Assembly: GCA_903772945.1 (NCBI GenBank)
Contig: CAICTM010000231.1
Location: forward strand, 1-64,000
DNA: 64,000 bases
Origin: Seminavis robusta
Lineage: Eukaryota; Bacillariophyta; Bacillariophyceae; Naviculales; Naviculaceae
Direction: 5' to 3'
The translations under genes and the position numbers were made by a program. A model generated the notes under the pieces. That model made no database searches. It worked only from the letters and a program-made list of their open reading frames with translations, and was not told the DNA's origin. Positions 1 through 10,874 of this stretch are shown here, in pieces. Each line of letters begins with the position of its first letter. Positions within the stretch are counted from its first letter, which is position 1.

Positions 1-3000
1 TGTGACTACCACGCATCCAGCACTCACAACACTGCTGACTGCATGACCCTAAAGAAGCTCAAGGCCAAGTCTCAGTCTTCGTCTGACAAAGATAACAAAG
101 CAGCGTACAACAAGAACAAGCATTGGAAACGCAAGTCCGACGAGGCCAAGACCTACACCAAGAAGGAACTCTCTGTCCTCATGAAGAAGGTTTCAACGCT
201 GCGGTCAAGGCTAATCGCAAGAAGAAAGCCGAATGCATCCATGTTGCCAAGCGCAATTCTGACAACTCGCAACGAGGACGAGTCCTCTGTTGGATCCATC
301 AACATACTGGACAAGAAAATGGCTGCTGTCGACAAGGCGTTTGCCGAATTAGACTTCAATCATTCGGATGGAGAGATCTCTGCGTCTCTAGGTATCTAGC
401 AGGATAGATATGTCACGATCGGAACCTATGTCTTCCGATTTTCATTATCTAACGTGGAGTAGAAAGATATCTCACTATAATAGTAAGCAAGTTTGCGTTT
501 TTGAACAAACGAAGCTAAACGGCAAGATTAGGAATAAGTCTGCCTAGTAACTACTACTAGACCTGACGATCTTTTCAGCATCGTTAACTTCGTCCATGGC
601 CAATCACCTCATCAACGTCGCACGACAAAACCTTCAACAGCCCTCCTATGATTAGATTTAATCAGACAGCGGGAAAGGGAAACGAAAACCCTTACACTCT
701 GTTGCTTACTGGATACAGAAGCATCCGGAACTTTAATTGCTCAAACTCATACGAGGAGTTTACTCATGAAGAATCATGGGGGCGTCCAAACACCACGGAC
801 TGCTTCTATGAAGGAATTGAAACCCCGCACGAAGTGTAAGGGCACACTCGCGATTCCTGAGTTCCACGATGATAGAATTATCAAGTGGAATTTACACGTC
901 ACCAAGAACTTGGGGGCGCAAGACGTGATCATAGGTCAAGACACTCTCTGCGACCTAAGAATCAAGTTTGATTTCACCACCATGTCATTGGGGTGGAACC
1001 ATGCATTTTTCCCGGCGAAAGAGAGCAATACCAATAGAAAGGAGAACTTCTCCATTTCCGATTCTGCAGCTGCCAGCGACAACGCAGATGGTCTCAAGAA
1101 GATTCTTGATACGACATACGAACAAATAGGCTTAAGGCAGATATGCCAGAGTCGAAATCCGTTAAACAAGGAGGAGCAAGAACTGCCTCATGCCTTTTCA
1201 ACCAGGTGCTTCGACCCAGTCGAGGATACTTTGGGAGAGTTGCGAATGGACGACTACGAAGTAGAACTTCGTCCCGACGTTAAATCCTATTACACTAGGG
1301 CTCACCCTACTCCACGGGTCCATACCAACACTCTTAAGAAGGAGGTTGAACGTCTCTGCGAGACAGGAGCACTCAAGAAGGTGAATCGTTCCAAGTGGGC
1401 GGCACCAACTTTCATCATTCCCAAGAAAGAGGGATCTGCACGATTCATCTCGGATTTTCGGGAACCTAACAAACGGATCAGGCGGAAGCCTTATCCTATC
1501 CCCAAAATACAGGACATGCTCTTGAACCCGGATGGATTCAAGTGCGCTACCAGCCTAGACCTGAACACGAGACACTACCACATCGAGCTGTCACCTCACT
1601 CGAAGCAACACTATACCATTGCACTCCCGAAGGGAAAGCACGAGTACCAGAGGTTGCCAATGGGCCTATGTGATAGTCCCGACATCTTCCAAAAGAAGAT
1701 GAAAGCACGCATGCATGACTTAGAAAATGTCCGTGCATACGTTGATGATCAACTCATCCCAACGGACGTCGATCTCGCAGATCGCGTTGAACAGTAGGAT
1801 GACCTTTCCCCAAAGACTCCAAGAAGTCGGGATTGAAATCAACACTACCAAGGCCTTCCTCGATAGGAAGAACTGGAGTATCTAAGACAACTGGACTCCT
1901 CGAGAAGGAAGCCAACTCTTAACTAAAAAGATAACAGAGGCGATCCAGCTATCGCTCTTCCTACCAACAGGAAGGAACCTCGCAGATTCATTGGACCAAT
2001 GAACTACCAAGGGCTGCTCCAAGACAGCAGACGGAGTAACCATCGTTCTGAACCAGACGTAGGTTACCCAGCATCCATGACCGGTCGTCATGGACAGAGA
2101 ACGTGATTCCCGCGTAGAGATCGAGAAGACTCTCCGGGATGAACATGGACTTCGTCGCAAGTTCACGCGCGTCAATCGTGACAAGCTTCACCACGTCCGT
2201 TTCAAAGCAAACCGGAAATACATTAAGGAACGTCGCCAACGACTTATCCAGAAAAACACCGATAAGGAGAACACGGCACGTGTCCCTCGTCAACACCATG
2301 TCAACGACACTATGATGATTCATCAGTATCAGAACCGTTAGCCAACGCACAAGGTCCTTACCACACAGACCGAGTCAATAACAATGGCACTGTACGGCTC
2401 CGACATACTACCGCCAATAGCGGCACAGTCTACCAGACTTGGAACATAAGGTATTTACACCCATACAAGGCCTGATCCCCTTGTAGGATTGCCATCGTGC
2501 GACGCACATGTCTACATCCAATCTCCGGAGAGTGCCCCGCACTTTAATTCATATGTTCTCCTTGTCCGACTGATGTCGTGCCTTCCGTGACCCTTGTCAG
2601 GGGGCGAATGCAATACACGGCTCTTAGCCAATGCAACACACGGCTCTTAGCCTTATTCGCGACTCGATCCTAGATAGGGTCTGAGTTCGACTCATGACGT
2701 AGTCCTTCGCGAATAGTCATTGGAGACAGAATTCTCAATGACCGCTCTAGTCATACTAGGTTGATGATGAAACATCGCTCTAGATATTTAGCCAGCGTGG
2801 AGTACTTCCACGCTACTAGATAAATGCTAGACGAATCTTCCACGCGTTCCGTTTTTGGATCGTGGAGCGAGTAGGATTGCTACCGCAACCTACTCTATCT
2901 CACTCTACAGTCTCCCGCGGGAGTTCAGATCTACGATCCTTTGATTGTGGATCTCTCTCGTTGATTAGTTTTCATAGCTTTCTAATCCTCTCATAACTTT

Positions 3001-3060
3001 CATTCTCTCAAACTCAAAACACTCGAAAGATCTTTACACTAGCTTTTAGCGTAGTGCATG
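1..3060 (+). mobile_element. Broken Ty3/gypsy LTR retroelement, 3' part
   Basis: Fossil element cut by the left window edge. About 1-400 carries the tail of a Gag-like protein: a Cys/His cluster resembling a zinc knuckle, then a basic stretch. About 850-1000 resembles a retroviral-type protease end, and about 1260-1790 is a Ty3/gypsy reverse transcriptase with the YVDD active-site box and the LPMGLCDSP motif. A basic stretch near 2090-2341 may be the end of the integrase region. RNase H and most of integrase are not recognisable. A G-rich run (GTCAGGGGGCG) near 2597 looks like the polypurine tract, and about 2605-3060 then reads like the 3' LTR, opening with two copies of a 23-bp unit. It is clearly broken, with several breaks. 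Age cannot be judged because the 5' LTR lies outside the window. Confidence 0.75.
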
Positions 3061-3168
3061 TGATTCCTTGTGTCGTGGGAGGTGTGGAAGTGGGAGCCAA
3101 CGGCTTGCTGTGTTATCGCCATGGAGCACCTTGCTATGTGACAGCATGCATGTGCATGCAGTGGTAAC

Positions 3169-3701
3169 CGATAACTTTTAGGAGCGAGAGCTCTGGATCC
3201 CGTCAGAGATAGCTCCAACAGCTATGCTGGCCTACAGCTCCAGCATGCGCAGTTGGCTTATCTCCCAGCAAAGCAGCAAGAAAGGATCGTCCTTTCTACC
3301 ATAGTTAAGAAAATAGTACGAAAGATTGAGACCGATCCTGATTAGCTTGTAGCCCCATTGATACCGCAGCAGTTGATACCCATCCTGTTGAGGCCGGGCA
3401 GAAGCAGTAGGAGGTAGCAGATAGTACTGTTCCCAGACTGCCACTGCACGATTGAATAACGAAGGCTCCCAGCTCCTGAGGAGAGCTGGCCCAAAGGGTC
3501 CAGCAGAGAGCTCTGCTGGCCCTCCTGTCTGACTGACAGGGCCAAGTCCTTGGTTTGGTGCCTACTGGAGGTGTTGGAATACTCCTGAGGCACGACAAGG
3601 CTCCCTGAACTGCCTGACTACCGCTGTCCCTGAGGAAGGGTTTCAGCGAGGTCCAGTCCACTACTTCAGTACTGGAACTGATCCTTCTAGAAACTTATTG
3701 G
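3169..3701 (+). repeat. 5' long terminal repeat of the non-autonomous LTR element
   Basis: Direct repeat of 7147-7677, about 99 percent identical. It begins CGATAACTTTTAGGAGCG and ends AAACTTATTGG. It does not start with the usual TG, so the exact edge is uncertain by a few bases. Frames seen inside it on the minus strand recur in both copies only because the DNA is repeated. Confidence 0.8.
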
Positions 3702-5082
3702 ATTAACAGTCAGCATAGAATTCAGGCAGTTTTAAGGGAAGGAGAGCCTCCAGGCCGACAAGGAGCTCTCCACCCTACAACAATCAGTGCTACAGCTACA
3801 GTTGGATTCATTGGATTTCATTGGAATTTGGTGGTGATTTCAGGGCCCATCTTGAAGTCTTATCTCCACAACCTTCTGGTCAATTTTGATACTTCCAACC
3901 TTCACCACAGTGACAGGAACCTCTCAGTTGACCATTCTCCTACCAACTACACATCCAACACAAAGACCATTGCCTTGAAAAGGACCTAGATATCCATCAC
4001 CTTGACAACAAAAGCATTGACTCGAGGTAGCTCCTCCTGTTCCTGTTGCCGTGATAAAAGCAGTCAATTCGCTCGAAAGAAGTCAACGAACACCTGAGTC
4101 TCCGAGTGTACGGGAGACTTATTGGTTCGCACCACTTTGGCAACTGAGATCAAGTCTTTTACGTCCGAAGAAGCATCGCCTGTTTATTACTGCATTCGAG
4201 GCATATCTCTCCGACGACCGGGCTTATCCCTTTCCAATCTTGCAGCGAAGTTCGTGATTTATTGTCGGAACGAGTGGCTTATATCTCCAGCGATTCAACA
4301 AAACGTCCGTGCAGTTTTCGAGTGTCACGAGTTTCTGTCCTATACCGTATCACGGAACATTTTGGAACGATTCGACGTTCTTTCCCGGAAGCCACTCAGC
4401 CAATCAAAACGTCCGTGCAGGATTCGAGAGTTCCGTGAAATTTTGGTACTTATCACGACGTGCACTGAGTCAGTTTGTGAGTTCCTTTTCGATCCTGGAT
4501 CTCCGAAGACTTATACATTCGAGGTTCCCCGTTCCGAAAGCAGGCTCAGCCCCCGTAAGCTGGATTCGCTTCACATTTTAAAGGATTTACGTGGTCGAGT
4601 CATTGAACCGAATCGCGAAATCGCGATCTCCGTGGTACGAAGCCACGAATCTCGCACGAAGTGACCAACTCGGAGAGCCACGAGACGACCAAGAAGTCAA
4701 TTCGCTTGGCTGAAACTGGTACCACTGTCACCGCCACCCTTCAATTGGTCAGTGGGTATCTCACCTTGAATTTTGGAAGCTTTTGTGGGGAGATTCATTG
4801 GTCCCAGTAAGCTAGCTTCCAGTGAGGCAAAATCACCAAAACCAAGGCAATTCCCAGCACCAGAGCAATTCAGGAAAGAGGTTCCAAAGCTTGTACACAG
4901 GCTACCTTATTCAAGTACACTTAGATTGAATTTCCCAGGCCCATAGCAAGGTCCCAAGAAGTCATCTTTGTGGTTTCCCAGCTACAGTTGAGTCAAGCTT
5001 TATCCCACGGCAACAAGAGCTGAGATCCAGTGTTACCACCAAGTACAGCCTACACCTCTTCCTTGGCAGAAAGAACGCGACC

Positions 5083-6123
5083 ATGTCTTTCTATGGTTTC
5101 TACAGCGATGTGAGTGACCCTTATGCCCCTGGATACTCCGAACGTTGGTGGCACCGCGTCTACTCTGGGCCCCAAGTCCAAGGTAGCTACACCTGTGCCC
5201 GTCCTCCCACACACCACGATGGAGCTGGCCACAGCAACCTAGCCTACCGCCACCAGTATCGGGACACACAGCCACCAGTGCCACCACCAGATGAATACAA
5301 ATCCGTCTTTGACATTCTTGAGAAGACACCGGCACCACCTGTGTCAACAGTGTTCCCACCAGACACATACAAATCCGTCTTTGACATTCTAGAGAAGAGG
5401 CCGGCACCAATGGCCTATGGTAGGACCAACCACCAGCTGGGTGATGGGGAGATTTCAGAACTGAGCCCCAGTTGTCACCCAGACCTCATCTATAACCCAG
5501 CCATGGAAGACATGCTGATCCGCTTTCAACAGCAACAGGTCACCGTTGCCCAGCAACTTGACCTCATGAGAGCTGACCACGAAACCTTCAAGCGAAAGAT
5601 GGACGCTCAGTTCATCGCGTTGAAGGACCAACTGACAACTCAACTGGAAGCCTTGGTCATGGTAGCTGCTAGGCCACCTGTCACAGCACCTACACCTGCT
5701 TTGACACCACCAGTTCATGGGGAGACCAATGCCACTCCACTGTCAGCCATGGGCAGTGATGATGGCGTCCACAAGCCGACTGGTGGCAGCGCTATTGGTC
5801 CCCAACGGCTCCACAGCCCAAAGAAGCAGCAGCGCCACAGGGCTACTCGTTCCAAGCAAGATGCCACTGCCATCCAGCAACGATTGACTCATGCCCTCTT
5901 GGCCACCAACCAGCTGCCCACCAATGTAGCCACGGCTCCATCTCCCAAGCTAGCTTGTGGGGAGTTGCCTGTCACACGACCCCTGCGTGTCCCAGCTACG
6001 AGCCACCAGCTGCCCAGTGCCACACCCTTGAATGCCCTCGCTGGTGCCCATCCATCGTTGGATGATGGGAGATTATCGAGCTTGCCAGCCCTAGTAGTCA
6101 TCCAACCTCTGGGGAGATCGTGA
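5083..6123 (+). CDS. Gag-like or accessory protein of the LTR element
   Basis: This frame of 346 residues is the only long one inside the young LTR element. It is rich in Pro, His, Thr and Gln. A short segment is tandemly repeated near residues 68-105 (YKSVFDILEK, twice). A coiled-coil-prone stretch follows near residues 140-190, with many Gln, Leu and charged residues. After that the protein becomes low-complexity. There is no zinc knuckle, protease or polymerase motif. By position it could be a Gag analogue that assembles particles using enzymes from other elements; this is inference. It is not recognised as any named family. Confidence 0.45.
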   Translation: MSFYGFYSDVSDPYAPGYSERWWHRVYSGPQVQGSYTCARPPTHHDGAGHSNLAYRHQYRDTQPPVPPPDEYKSVFDILEKTPAPPVSTVFPPDTYKSVFDILEKRPAPMAYGRTNHQLGDGEISELSPSCHPDLIYNPAMEDMLIRFQQQQVTVAQQLDLMRADHETFKRKMDAQFIALKDQLTTQLEALVMVAARPPVTAPTPALTPPVHGETNATPLSAMGSDDGVHKPTGGSAIGPQRLHSPKKQQRHRATRSKQDATAIQQRLTHALLATNQLPTNVATAPSPKLACGELPVTRPLRVPATSHQLPSATPLNALAGAHPSLDDGRLSSLPALVVIQPLGRS

Positions 6124-7146
6124 TGGCAAACCTCCAGCCAGCAAGCAACCAGCTTCCAGAGCTGGGCCAACAACATTCCAGTTGCACAACCAAATAGACA
6201 AGTGTGGCTCCCACTCAGTCAGCTCTACAACCAAGAGCACATGAGCAGACCCACACAGTGGTGACCCCAAGCAACCTGCTCCAAGGCCAGAGCACACAAG
6301 GGTCCACCACAACCAACAATTGGCAGGAGACCTAGTGGTCATCACCCACAGTGACACCCAAGGTTCCCAGCCTGGTTCCCCAGAACCACCAACCTATGGC
6401 ACAGCCAATGCCACAAGACTCGTACCCAATGAGGTGCCGTTGTCTTTGGATAGGACCAGCCTTGGTCCAACCATCACCAGTCCATTTGCCAGGAGGCCCA
6501 CCAAGCAGATACCCTCTGCTCTTGGTGGAATCCATGGGGAGCAACACAGCAAGCACCTTTGACCAAGACAGCTTTGGTGTCTCCTACCCAGAGCTGACTG
6601 CCATGGTGTCCCTTCCCAGAAGCTGACCCACCATGCTTTCTACCCCAAGCTGGCTGCATGGCATTAGTGCATGGCAATGGACCAATCCGGTGACGCCCCT
6701 GGATTTTCGGACGGGCAACTAGACTACGTCCCTGTCTGGTACAGCCCATCCATCCCACCGTCAAGGGACATGATTGCGGGGCAAGAAGGCCGCTCCACTG
6801 AGAGCTTGCCACCGCTGAATTCGGCCTGTGGCAAAGCCACGATATTTGTCTACATATGAAGAAACAAACAACAGCTATGATAGCAACCAGCACCGCGACA
6901 CCTACCGAGTCTGGTCATGCTGATGAAGCACGCAATCCATTTGCGCCTACCTTTGGTCAGCAACCGACCAACCATGCAATCCCTCCACTTGTGAGATCCC
7001 AATCTCACATTGTGTTCCACTAGCAGCCGATGCTGAGTGGCCCATGAATGTTCCGTTCATGGGGAGAGTATGTATTATGTTAGTTAGTAACTAATCGTAT
7101 ATCGTGGCATTCCCATGAGAGCGGATCCATACGCACTCGTGGGGAG

Positions 7147-7677
7147 CGATAACTTTTAGGAGCGAGAGCTCTGGATCCCGTCAGAGATAGCTCCAACAGC
7201 TATGCTGGCCTACAGCTCCAGCATGCGCAGTTGGCTTATCTCCCAGCAAAGCAGCAAGAAAGGATCGTCCTTTCTACCATAGTTAAGAAAATAGTACGAA
7301 AGATTGAGACCGATCCTGATTAGCTTGTAGCCCATTGATACGCAGCAGTTGATACCCATCCTGTTGAGGCCGGGCAGAAGCAGTAGGAGGTAGCAGATAG
7401 TACTGTTCCCAGACTGCCACTGCACGATTGAATAACGAAGGCTCCCAGCTCCTGAGGAGAGCTGGCCCAAAGGGTCCAGCAGAGAGCTCTGCTGGCCCTC
7501 CTGTCTGACTGACAGGGCCAAGTCCTTGGTTTGGTGCCTACTGGAGGTGTGGGAATACTCCTGAGGCACGACAAGGCTCCCTGAACTGCCTGACTACCGC
7601 TGTCCCTGAGGAAGGGTTTCAGCGAGGTCCAGTCCACTACTTCAGTACTGGAACTGATCCTTCTAGAAACTTATTGG
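7147..7677 (+). repeat. 3' long terminal repeat of the non-autonomous LTR element
   Basis: Second copy of the terminal repeat, preceded by the G-rich run GTGGGGAG and followed by TAAC, which also stands before the left copy. Confidence 0.8.
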
Positions 7678-7903
7678 TAACGTTGAACTGCCGCTTTCCC
7701 TCCATCTGCTCACTGCTGCTGCCGTAATCTCTAAAAGATAAAAAACCAACGCTGAACTCGCTCACATGCACTCGCTGACACGACCTGGCCTCTCGTGAAT
7801 TTCAACTTTTGACGGGTTCTCATTTCCCCCTGCTATCATCCTAGTTTCCTCAACAGTCCTATTTTCCTCCATTTGTTGAACCTTTGAATCTGTTTGTTCA
7901 ACC

Positions 7904-9595
7904 ATGTTAGTGAATTTCAACAATCTTTCACAGTGGATCTGTGGCCCTAGAAGTTTCTCAAGGGCTATCCTGCTGTGTGTTCATGCTGCTTTTCTCTTTG
8001 TATCAGCGGATTGTACTGGTATCAGTGAACCCCAAAAGTATGCACTGCAACTGATTGACTTGAACGATGACAACAAGGAGTAGCATCGTCAGCTGGTTCC
8101 CATCAGTGGATATGTCCAGTTTGGAGGAAGTCTTTTGGGAGATATTAATACCGATAGGGGATTGTTCGGATACTCTGTGGACGTAGATGAGACAGGCACA
8201 ACAGTCGTGGCCCATGAAAGAGGAACTGGCACTGTGCGTGTCTACGAGAATGCTGCCAACGGATGGCCCCAGAAAGGTCAAGACTTGACATCTCTTCCTG
8301 GCACTGGCGGACAAACAGTTGCAATATCAAGTGATGGCAGCATTGTTGCTGTCAGTTCTTCCACCAGTAAATGTGTTGTGGTGTTCCAGTACAACACAAG
8401 CTCAGAGATGTGGATGCAAAGAGGCAGTACAATTCAAGGTGTTGAGTTGGATGGCTCAATATTTCTTCCTTTGGTTATTCCGTTTCTCTGTCAGCAGATG
8501 GAGACAAAGTTGCAATTGGGGCTCCAGAGTATGATAGCCCAATAATCCAGGCTGGGTTTGCAACAACCTACTTCTGGAAAAGCAATAGCAATGACTGGGA
8601 GCGTGAGAGCTATAACGATTTCATCGCCGCTACTTCTGGAGTGTATGGAAATAATGAATTTGCACGGTTGGGGTGGTCTGTATCACTCTCCGGAGATGGC
8701 AACTGGTTCGCTGTTGGAATGCCTTTTTCTGGAATCTCTGATTTTGACTCCACAAGGGTTGGTGAATGTCGCGTTTACAACGTTGAGTTTGGCATAATCT
8801 TTCTAGGAGATGTTAATGGTGGAGCGATGTTTGGGTCCGCTACCCTGAATGAATTTGGCCATTCGGTGGCTCTAAGCTTTGATGGAAGCATCATTGCAGT
8901 AGGCTCTCCTGGTTCTGATGTGCCTGGGGCTCTAAATGCTGGCAGGGTGCAAGTCTTTTAAAGATTAGGCTCCCTATGGGTCCAATTGGGAAGGTAAGCA
9001 TTGAAGACTGTGAAGACTAAATGTGCATGCCAAATGATTCTTTTGGATCACTGACTCTATTGACTCTGCCCCCTGTGGCTTATGATACCTACATAGTGAT
9101 CTCATCGGCGGCGAACGAGATGATGAATTTGGGTCCTCCATTGATTTATCCAATGATGGTAAAACCCTTGTGGCTGGATCTGCAAACGATAAAATCTCAA
9201 CAGTTAAGACTCCTGGTTACACCCGTATCTACAAGTTTGATGGCACTGATTGGGTCCTTCAAGAGATCAGCAGGGCCCAAGGTTTTGATATTGATGGAAT
9301 CAGGGAAGGTGATTTGTTTGGATTCAGTGTTGCTGTTTCTGGTGATGGAACAAAAGTCGTTGTTGGAGCACCCGGTTTTGATGCCATTCCTTCAGCAGAT
9401 GATGATGGACCTAATAATGGACTTGTCCAAATGTGGGGACAAACTGATTTTCCCACGTTTTCTCCTATCCTGAATCATTTACCCCAAGTTGGCAACCTAG
9501 GCACTGGTGGAAGCCCTGCACATGCCAGTTTTGTTAGTAGAGTATTCATTTGGTGGCAGGGTGCAGTCACCTATTTGGAAAATTTGATTGATTGA
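7904..9595 (+). pseudogene. Decayed secreted FG-GAP/beta-propeller gene
   Basis: The ATG at 7904 opens a protein with a hydrophobic, signal-like segment (AILLCVHAAFLFVSADC). Several propeller blades of the FG-GAP/integrin-alpha kind follow, with recurring FGYSV, LSxDG and VGAP/VGSP strings. The coding sense is interrupted by an in-frame TAG at 8081, a frame change near 8466-8472 and a TAA at 8959. A typical intron fits at 8994-9096 (donor GTAAGC, acceptor CATAG, 103 nt); it restores the blade reading DDEFGSSIDLSNDGKTLVAG. After the last blade comes a short Pro/Thr-rich tail, as in diatom surface proteins. It is probably a host gene inactivated after the nearby retroelement insertions, though sequencing error cannot be excluded. 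Function is unknown; such propellers usually bind ligands outside the cell. Confidence 0.65.
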
Positions 9596-10874
9596 TGTGG
9601 TTTTGAGTGATTGTCAAGGTGTTTCCATTTCTGTTGTTTTGGTTGATGATATTTACATAATTTTTAAAAGTTTACAGCCAACGAGGAGTATTGAGATTCT
9701 CGATTTCAAGGAACTCAAAAAGAACCACAACATGTAATCACCTCTACTCTGTACTGGTAGGATGGCTACGCAGGCGACCTTTCTTGGATCTATCCTTGAT
9801 GGAAAAGCTTTTGCTAAAATCGAATGATCCTTGATGATGATGTCTCATGTGATTGAGGCTGTGATTGATCAGTTGTGATTCTGATCCGATTGATCATTCA
9901 TCAGATGATCAATGGCCAGAAGTGCCATTGGACCTTCACATACCCCCAGTACCACCATGGTACATTGCCATTCCACTAAAAGATTGATCATTCTTTGCTT
10001 AAGCCTGGCTTCGGCTGGCTTCCGTAGATAGATACCCTACTCTAAACCCCCGTTCATTATGTCAATTATTAGTACAGCTCGACTAGCTAGCTAGTAGCTT
10101 TTTAAAAAATATTCTTACGATAACCCTAAGCTCATCCTTTTCTTCACTTGTTGGGGTTCTCAAGAACATTCGAGAAGACTTCTCAAGAACATTCGAGAAG
10201 CTGCTTCTGGATACAGCGTTCGCATGTCGGTGTTCGCATAGGATGATGCTTGGTTTTGGTGTCTCGAGGCGTCGGTTTGCTTGGAAACAAATTGCCCTCA
10301 ACGGACTGAGGGTCTTTCACACTTTTATCGCTGTATGTGTGTGTGTGTGTGTGTGTGTGTTTGTGTGTTTGTTGCAGCTGTTTTCGTCGCATAAGGGACA
10401 CTTGCTTCGTTAAGGATAGGGAGTAATCTTGTGTGTTCTGTTGGACACAGTAGTTTCTACCCATGGGTACCAGTACTGGCTGGCTATGCAGACTCACTAG
10501 TGTGTCCATATAAACACAGTGGAGGTTTTTCCAAAGACATAAGGGACATTTTCCTTGTTAAGGATAGGGATTTATATTGTGTGTTCTGTTGGACACAGTA
10601 CTCTGGACCCATGGGTACCGATTACCGATACCACTGTGCCAGTACTGGCTGGCTATGGAGACTTGCTATCAATAGTGTGTCCAGTTGAACACGGTAAATG
10701 ATTTGACCAATCAAATCTCTTTTTGACAGTTGAGGGCATCAGCCTCCGGCTGCTTGTTCTTATTTCTTTGAACAACACCCAGAGCTACATGTACCATAAA
10801 AGGATGCCTCAAGTTTGTTGTGGGAGGAGCAGGACAGAATCCATCATCATCTACTCAATCGAATCAATTCAATC
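9596..10874. other. Intergenic, with microsatellite and tandem duplications
   Basis: No gene seen. It contains two copies of a 22-24 bp unit with TTCTCAAGAACATTCGAGAA (about 10151-10200), a GT microsatellite (about 10333-10372) and a diverged tandem duplication of about 148 bp (10390-10682). CATAAAAG near 10795 is a possible TATA-like site about 80 bp before the monooxygenase start. Confidence 0.6.
10390..10682 (+). repeat. Diverged tandem duplication, unit about 148 bp
   Basis: The string CATAAGGGACA/T, then TTAAGGATAGGGA, TGTGTGTTCTGTTGGACACAGTA, CCCATGGGTACC and CCAGTACTGGCTGGCTATG, occurs first at about 10390-10507 and again at about 10538-10682. The second copy has extra bases after the GGTACC site. 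No coding sense is seen. Confidence 0.7.

Larger units (their letters stand above)
3169..7677 (+). mobile_element. Young LTR element without recognisable pol (LARD/TR-GAG-like)
   Basis: Two direct repeats (3169-3701 and 7147-7677) of 533 and 531 bp bracket about 3.4 kb of internal DNA and differ at only about three positions, so the insertion is recent. The bases GGTAAC stand both just before the left repeat (3163-3168) and across and after the end of the right one (7676-7681). A 4-6 bp target duplication is therefore likely. GTGGGGAG directly before the right repeat fits a polypurine tract. The inside holds one long frame (5083-6123) and no protease, reverse transcriptase, RNase H or integrase that I can recognise. 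This suggests a non-autonomous element mobilised by enzymes supplied elsewhere. It looks whole as a non-autonomous unit. It lies about 110 bp after the Ty3/gypsy remnant, in the same orientation. Confidence 0.75.

Noticed and set aside
3232-3661. Minus-strand frames inside the terminal repeat (also at 7210-7637)
   Set aside because: They recur only because the repeat is duplicated, and they show no protein-family signal.
4051-4664. Frame of 180 codons inside the LTR element
   Set aside because: There is no domain and a competing frame overlaps it. Coding status cannot be supported.
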